A stretch of DNA of 10,500 nucleotides from DASPOJ01 sp050014395 (lineage in GTDB: Bacteria; Acidobacteriota; Terriglobia; Acidiferrales; UBA7541). The translations under genes and the position numbers were made by a program. The DNA is taken from NCBI GenBank assembly GCA_050014395.1, contig JBEKDK010000111.1:1-10500 (forward strand), given 5' to 3'. The notes beneath the pieces were generated by a model, which searched no databases, had not been told where the DNA came from, and saw nothing but the letters and a program-made list of their open reading frames with translations. Of this stretch, positions 7,147 through 10,500 are shown piece after piece; position 1 is the stretch's first letter; each line of letters starts with the position of its first letter.

Positions 7147-7353
7147 CTAGAGGCTGGTCACGTTTGACGCTTGAAGACCCTTGGGGCCTGAGGTGACCTC
7201 GAATTCAACAGCTTGCCCTTCGTTCAGCGATTTGTACCCATCCGCTTGAATCGCGGAGAAGTGGACGAAAACGTCCTCGCCGGACTGGCGCTGTATGAAA
7301 CCGAAGCCCTTGCTTGCGTTGAACCACTTTACAGTTCCTTGTTCCTTTGCCAA
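7147..7353 (-). CDS. Cold-shock domain protein (CspA family)
   Basis: A 68-residue single cold-shock domain of standard family length. RNP1 is KGFGFI (residues 15-20), RNP2 is VFVHF (28-32), and the family signature GTVKWFNASKG lies at 6-16. Such proteins bind single-stranded RNA and DNA, melt secondary structure and can act as transcription antiterminators. The start codon is TTG at 7353, giving MAKEQGTVKWF. No ATG or GTG is available in frame before an upstream stop, and only a weak purine-rich AAGAG site precedes it. Weak initiation could be part of its control. It is a single-gene unit: a terminator lies eight bases after the stop, and the leader (about 130 bases from the proposed promoter) contains a second terminator-like hairpin. 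Confidence 0.96.
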   Translation of the reverse strand: MAKEQGTVKWFNASKGFGFIQRQSGEDVFVHFSAIQADGYKSLNEGQAVEFEVTSGPKGLQASNVTSL

Positions 7354-7412
7354 TTGATTTCTCTTTTCTTTTTAAAGCTATTTGTGCTTCTCGAACGCCC
7401 TCAGCCGTACGT

Positions 7413-7440
7413 AAAAAAAGGCCGCAAGTGACTTGCAGCC
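7413..7440 (-). terminator. Intrinsic-terminator hairpin inside the csp 5' leader (candidate attenuator)
   Basis: On the minus strand, GGCTGCAAG (complement of 7432-7440) pairs with CTTGCGGCC (complement of 7420-7428) across a TCA loop. The nine-base stem has one T-G wobble and is followed at once by seven Ts (7413-7419). It points the same way as csp and ends 59 bases before its start codon. No minus-strand gene lies upstream that it could serve, so it probably acts within the csp leader. Confidence 0.65.
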
Positions 7441-7487
7441 CCTTTAAACGAATCCAAAGGTTATACAAGAGCAACAAACGCAGAGAC

Positions 7488-7516
7488 ATTATCGCACAAT
7501 TCCCGTTTTATGTATA
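7488..7516 (-). promoter_or_regulatory. Candidate sigma-70 promoter of the cold-shock gene
   Basis: On the minus strand, TATACA (complement of 7511-7516) and GATAAT (complement of 7488-7493) are separated by 17 bases. The -10 matches consensus at five of six positions and the -35 at four. Transcription would start near 7481, giving a leader of roughly 130 bases, in line with the long leaders of many csp genes. It lies in a locally AT-rich patch. Confidence 0.4.
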
Positions 7517-7702
7517 TGGGATTTTTCTCAGGGCCAGGGGCGTCCCGCGGCTCGGCGGCACGCGGCCGGCGCGGCTGATCCGGTGTTCGCATACGGTGCA
7601 CCGGCGGCGATTGTCAGGAAATGTTGCGTGACTTACGAACGAAGAGCGCGTAGATTGGACACTGACCTTTCGTTCCGAACACGTCCGCGATTTGGAGTTC
7701 CC

Positions 7703-8725
7703 TTGGATAAGCGGAAGATCTGTACGGTTGCGCTGCTGGTCTGTATGTCGGCAGTCAAGGTTTCGAGCCAGTCGCTCTCGGATTTTTCAAGATCCAATGG
7801 ACCACTAGACACAAGCGCGCCGGGCGTCAGTGCGCCGAGTGCCAGCGCTCCGAGCGACGAGTCTGCGTTTCTCAAGACAGTAACCGACGAACATGGATTC
7901 GCCGAGTCCAGCGACGGCGCGTGCCTCTTCTACCGTTTTTGGGCCCCCGCCAACGGCGCGGAACCCAAGCACATCGTTCTCGTTCTCCACGGCATTGGGC
8001 TGCACAGCGGGGATTACAAGCCGACCGCGTTGGAACTGAACAAGGCCGGAATCGCCGTGTATGCGATGGATACGCGCGGCCACGGCCTTTCGTGCGGCAA
8101 GCGCGCCAACGTCCCCGAGCCCGCCACCGAAACCGGGGACATTGCAATCATGCTCGACAAGATTCACCGGTTGCATCCCCACGCGGAACTATTTTTGTTG
8201 GGAGAAAGCATGGGCGCGATTTTCGCGCTGAACTACGCGAAAGCAAACACTCCGATCATTTCCGGACTGATTCTTCTGTCGCCCGTCGTTTCGGTGAATC
8301 CAAAGCAATATGAGCAGATCAGAATGTGGCGCTACTTGCCGGATTTTCTTTTCTTTCGGGACAAGCCGGATATCGATTTGGCAGGCCGCGGTACCGCGAC
8401 GGGCAAAGCTGACGTGCAAGCGGACGCGACATCGCCGGCCGATCCGCTCGAGTTCGACAAGATCAGTGTGAACTACATTCTGGAGTTGCGCCGCAACAAA
8501 GCCCATTGGACGGACACGGCGTCGCAGGTTCGAGTTCCCACGCTGATCATGAAGGGGGATCTCGACCAGGTGAGTTCGTCGGGGAGCGCACGCAGACTGT
8601 TCAACCTAATTGCCACCACGGACAAAGAGTACGAATCCTACCCAAACCTGGAGCATTCGCTGTTAAGCAGTTCCGAAGCGCCCGATATTTTGAACTCGGT
8701 GAGTGCTTGGATCGATCGCCACTAG
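7703..8725 (+). CDS. Alpha/beta hydrolase (serine aminopeptidase S33 / monoacylglycerol lipase-like), probably exported
   Basis: Counted from TTG 7703 the protein has 340 residues. An N-terminal Lys-Arg-Lys followed by ICTVALLVCMSAVKVSSQS looks like a signal peptide, with possible cleavage after VSS near residue 22. A Ser/Ala/Pro-rich linker follows (about 33-52), then the hydrolase fold: LHGIG oxyanion loop (95-99), nucleophile elbow GESMG with Ser169, acid Asp288 in KGDLDQV and His318 in LEHSLL. The fold and LHGIGLHSGDY / DTRGHGLS motifs resemble monoacylglycerol lipases and lysophospholipases; the substrate cannot be read from the sequence. TTG 7703 is preferred because GGAG (7694-7697) lies five bases upstream and the signal peptide then sits at the N-terminus. 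The frame extends to GTG 7583 without a ribosome binding site, and ATG 7745 would destroy the signal peptide. It converges with the tRNA gene. Confidence 0.88.
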   Translation: MDKRKICTVALLVCMSAVKVSSQSLSDFSRSNGPLDTSAPGVSAPSASAPSDESAFLKTVTDEHGFAESSDGACLFYRFWAPANGAEPKHIVLVLHGIGLHSGDYKPTALELNKAGIAVYAMDTRGHGLSCGKRANVPEPATETGDIAIMLDKIHRLHPHAELFLLGESMGAIFALNYAKANTPIISGLILLSPVVSVNPKQYEQIRMWRYLPDFLFFRDKPDIDLAGRGTATGKADVQADATSPADPLEFDKISVNYILELRRNKAHWTDTASQVRVPTLIMKGDLDQVSSSGSARRLFNLIATTDKEYESYPNLEHSLLSSSEAPDILNSVSAWIDRH

Positions 8726-8782
8726 ACCGGCAGACCGCCCCGCCAGCGAAACCCGTGCAAGCACAAATCGTTCCAAAGGAAT

Positions 8783-8857
8783 TGGTAGCGGTACCGGGAA
8801 TCGAACCCGGGTTTCCAGATTGAGAATCTGGCGTCCTAACCCCTAGACGATACCGCC
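8783..8857 (-). tRNA. tRNA-Glu (anticodon CUC)
   Basis: The minus strand folds as a full cloverleaf. The acceptor GGCGGTA pairs with TACCGCT (one terminal G-T wobble). The anticodon arm is CCAGA-TTCTCAA-TCTGG, with anticodon CTC reading GAG. The T arm is CCGGG-TTCGATT-CCCGG. The discriminator is A and the CCA end is encoded (complement of 8783-8785). Total length with CCA is 75, normal for tRNA-Glu. The D arm contains the AGGGGTTAGGA loop typical of Glu isoacceptors. It is a single tRNA gene with its own promoter. Confidence 0.97.
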
Positions 8858-8884
8858 GTAAAACGAACAAGAAGGCTTGAAGGG

Positions 8885-8914
8885 TTTATAGCTTGCGGGC
8901 CGCGGCGGCGTCAA
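8885..8914 (-). promoter_or_regulatory. Sigma-70 promoter of tRNA-Glu
   Basis: On the minus strand, TTGACG (complement of 8909-8914) and TATAAA (complement of 8885-8890) are separated by 18 bases. Each hexamer matches consensus at five of six positions. Transcription would begin near 8878, about 20 bases before the mature 5' end at 8857. It lies in the gap after the zinc-ribbon gene, so the tRNA is probably transcribed independently. Confidence 0.72.
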
Positions 8915-8950
8915 GGCGCGCCCCGGCGAGCGATTGTACCGCTGTGCGGA

Positions 8951-9328
8951 TTACCTTGGGGGCGCGGCGGAGGATTCGGCTTCGGGCGCGGGCGATTGCG
9001 GCGCGGGAACGATGCGCAGATGGCGGCGAATCGTGAAAAACTTGTTACGGCAGGGCGCGCAACGATAGGCGGGCAGGCCCAGCTTGCGGAAGAACCAGGC
9101 AAACGGGCCGGTGACGTACTCGCGCGAGATACGCTTCACGTCCAAATTGCCGCAGCGCGGGCAATGCGCGTACTGCACCAGCGAATTCGGCACCGACCAG
9201 GCGAAGAAGCGCGTCGAGCACTCGCGGCAGCGCCAAGGACGCAGGCCAGTGAGCCCGAGCAGAAAGTCGCGCGCCCCGCGCCTATGCGAACGCCTGCATT
9301 CTTCGTTGAAACAATGTGGACAGATCAT
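8951..9328 (-). CDS. Protein with two tandem zinc ribbons, function unknown
   Basis: A 125-residue protein built from two similar units. Unit 1 has Cys3-Pro-His-Cys6 and Cys34-Arg-Glu-Cys37; unit 2 has Cys56-Pro-Arg-Cys59 and Cys90-Ala-Pro-Cys93. In both, the second pair is followed by x3-Phe-Phe and preceded by Gly-Leu then Arg-Cys, so they look like an internal duplication of one zinc ribbon. Each unit could hold one zinc through four cysteines. The last ~20 residues are Ala/Pro/Ser-rich and probably disordered. There is no signal peptide and no clear membrane segment, although FLLGLTGL and FAWFF are locally hydrophobic. The ATG at 9328 lies two codons before the first CxxC and has no strong ribosome binding site. 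DNA or RNA binding, or protein docking, are possible roles. Confidence 0.8.
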   Translation of the reverse strand: MICPHCFNEECRRSHRRGARDFLLGLTGLRPWRCRECSTRFFAWSVPNSLVQYAHCPRCGNLDVKRISREYVTGPFAWFFRKLGLPAYRCAPCRNKFFTIRRHLRIVPAPQSPAPEAESSAAPPR

Positions 9329-9411
9329 CGTGAGCCGGTCATCGGCCGCTTCTGCATGGCCCCCGTAGTGCAGCGAGACTAACCCAAGGATTATCGGCGC
9401 GGCAAGATATT

Positions 9412-10053
9412 ATGGCCACGCGCGTCGCTCACGTGACAACCGCCCGCGATTTCAGCTTGAGCCGGCAGCCGCCGCGGTGTAGCGTCTCGGACATGCGAGT
9501 TGAACTCCAAGTGGAAAACGCGGCGCCGTCGAACCGAAAAGTCTTCCCGCCCGCGCACGGATACGTGAATCTGCGGAAGAATCCACTGGCCGTCCAACAG
9601 ATCGCGGTGGCGGACGCGAATCCGCCGCTCGGCCGCTTCCTTGAAATCATCAATGGTCCAGAGTCTTTGTTCGCAAGTTTTGACGCAACGGCCGGCGAAA
9701 CACCGGGAGCGTCAGAGGCCGCCGCAGCCGCCGGGTTCGGTTCCTCCGTCACGCTGGTTTTCGCCGACCCGACGCTCAATCACGATCGCGATCGCTACGA
9801 ACAGCTCGCCGTACAACTCTCCGGCTTGCTGCTGCGCGAATCGGCCGAGGCGTTGACGTGCGCACTCGGAATTGCCGGCTGCGAATTCACTCCGGAATCG
9901 AAGACGGGCTATTGCCTGGGAATCACGCTGATGGCGCGCGCAGAGAGCGCCGAGCAGGCCCGCGTCCGCTGGGGGCTTGGCCTGGCGCGGGTGCAGCAAG
10001 CGTTGCTTTATTGTTCACGCCAAATGCGACTCAAACTCCGTCAGGCGGAGTAA
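9412..10053 (+). CDS. Hypothetical protein
   Basis: A soluble protein of 213 residues that I do not recognise. It has no signal peptide or membrane helix. The N-terminal part (about residues 28-75, MRVELQVENAAPSNRKVFPPAHGYVNLRKNP region) is rich in charged and proline residues. An alanine-rich linker lies near 94-108, followed by a predicted beta strand (SSVTLVFADP) and long helices (YEQLAVQLSGLLLRESAEALTC, SAEQARVRWGLGLARVQQALLY). Three cysteines (162, 169, 180) are in the C-terminal half. The start is uncertain: ATG 9412 and ATG 9493 both lack a good ribosome binding site, and the shorter form (186 residues) is equally plausible. It is divergent from the zinc-ribbon gene with an 83-base gap. 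Codon choice matches the neighbouring core genes, unlike the gene that follows. Confidence 0.7.
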   Translation: MATRVAHVTTARDFSLSRQPPRCSVSDMRVELQVENAAPSNRKVFPPAHGYVNLRKNPLAVQQIAVADANPPLGRFLEIINGPESLFASFDATAGETPGASEAAAAAGFGSSVTLVFADPTLNHDRDRYEQLAVQLSGLLLRESAEALTCALGIAGCEFTPESKTGYCLGITLMARAESAEQARVRWGLGLARVQQALLYCSRQMRLKLRQAE

Positions 10054-10098
10054 TAAATCGCGACCGACATTTTCGGAGGTGTTTCAATTTGAGTTTCC

Positions 10099-10401
10099 GT
10101 GCGACGCTTTGAACTGCCTATGCCAAACCCGCCCAAATCCGTCACATACTTGGAGAAACTCGTAAGCGCAGCGCGAGCCATCGTAACGTATCAGGTTGGC
10201 CTAACTGTTGGTTCCACCCGTATTCGGAAGATTCTCTTTTTTCTACGACCGCACATTGAGTTGTCGTACCCAATATTCGACGAGTATCTGAAAGAGTGGA
10301 CCGGACTGCCTATTACCTCTGAGCGACTCCACTGGAGCCGCGATTCCTTGCGTATGTACGACAAGAAGTTGGAGGCTACTGACCTGCTCCCCGAAATTTA
10401 G
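10099..10401 (+). pseudogene. Unknown gene truncated at its 3' end by an IS3-family element
   Basis: The frame is 100 codons from GTG 10099, or 93 from ATG 10120; neither start has a well placed ribosome binding site (a GGAGGT at 10075-10080 is 18 bases before the GTG). The product begins MRRFELPMPNPPKSVTYLEK and contains a hydrophobic-basic stretch (VGSTRIRKILFFLRPHIEL) and SERLHWSRDSLRMYDKKLEA. I do not recognise the family. The last six residues (Asp-Leu-Leu-Pro-Glu-Ile) and the stop are encoded by the left end of the insertion sequence that starts near 10380, so the original C-terminus is missing. Base composition is visibly lower in GC than that of the genes to the left, which fits an accessory or transferred gene. 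It may be non-functional. Confidence 0.6.
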
Positions 10402-10500
10402 TCCAGCCAAAAGTTAGCTTCTCCGGGTATAAGACCACGAGAGGAGAAGCACCATGAAGAGGAGCCGCTTTAGTGACGAGCAGATCGTCGGGGTGTTGAA
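10380..10500 (+). mobile_element. Left end of an IS3-family insertion sequence, running off the window
   Basis: TGACCTGCTCCCC at 10380-10392 has the TGA-start and C-rich form usual for IS3-family terminal inverted repeats. It lies about 75 bases before an orfA-like start codon, which is the normal spacing in this family. Sequence to the left changes abruptly from coding to non-coding at this point. The right end, transposase and target duplication are outside the window. Confidence 0.75.
10454..10500 (+). CDS. IS3-family transposase OrfA, 3'-partial
   Basis: Only the first 15 codons are present: MKRSRFSDEQIVGVL and the start of the next codons. This is the very characteristic N-terminus of IS3-family OrfA proteins (K-R/K-S-R-F-S/T-D/E-E-Q-I), the first helix of the helix-turn-helix that binds the IS ends. 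AGGAG at 10442-10446 is seven bases upstream of the ATG. In complete elements OrfA is followed by OrfB, the DDE integrase, joined by programmed -1 frameshifting. Whether this copy is intact cannot be told from the window. Confidence 0.88.
   Translation, partial: MKRSRFSDEQIVGVL

Larger units (their letters stand above)
7354..7702. other. Divergent intergenic region between csp and the hydrolase gene
   Basis: About 350 bases without a supported gene. The left half (7354-7516) is AT-rich relative to the surroundings and holds the csp leader, an intrinsic-terminator hairpin and a candidate csp promoter. The right half (7530-7702) is GC-rich. The hydrolase reading frame is open back to 7583 (GTG), but that start lacks a ribosome binding site. 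I could not identify a convincing plus-strand promoter for the hydrolase. Confidence 0.6.

Noticed and set aside
8783..8857. tRNA gene as an integration (attachment) site
   Set aside because: No integrase gene and no repeated copy of the tRNA 3' end was seen nearby. The IS element at the right edge is about 1.5 kb away and of a type that does not target tRNA genes.

Overview
The window looks like chromosomal DNA from a GC-rich Gram-negative bacterium, most plausibly an Acidobacteriota member. That assignment is an inference from the gene style (RpoD with a long arginine- and glutamate-rich non-conserved region, a small MAITFQKRQKEMKRQEKA-type protein, an RRM-Gly RNA-binding protein) and is not proven. 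Almost all of it is ordinary, densely coded core genome. Only the last ~400 bases look accessory.

Left part (1-3403, + strand): a tight three-gene operon encoding a circularly permuted ATP-grasp enzyme (5' end outside the window), an alpha-E protein and a transglutaminase-like protease. This trio is widely conserved and has been predicted to build or attach a peptide-like tag. It is followed by a stand-alone STAS anti-sigma-factor antagonist (3626-3973), possibly made from a leaderless mRNA.

Middle part (4130-7353, - strand): five genes that all point left. In transcription order they are a cold-shock protein, an unrecognised 102-residue protein, the housekeeping sigma factor RpoD, an RRM/glycine-rich RNA-binding protein, and a small basic protein with a (Pro-Leu-Glu)n tail. 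The cold-shock gene has a strong terminator just after its stop codon. It also has a second intrinsic-terminator hairpin inside its long 5' leader, which suggests attenuation control.

Right part (7583-10053): a secreted or membrane-anchored alpha/beta hydrolase (+), a tRNA-Glu(CUC) with a good promoter and encoded CCA (-), a protein made of two tandem zinc ribbons (-), and an unrecognised protein of about 213 residues (+).

Right edge (10099-10500): a lower-GC ORF of unknown function is cut by the left end of an IS3-family insertion sequence. The IS end starts with TGACC near 10380 and supplies the ORF's last six codons and stop. The IS orfA begins at 10454 and runs off the window.

I do not see a clear undescribed defence or biosynthetic system here. 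The observations most worth checking are the csp leader attenuator, the IS junction, the duplicated zinc ribbon and the PLE-repeat protein.
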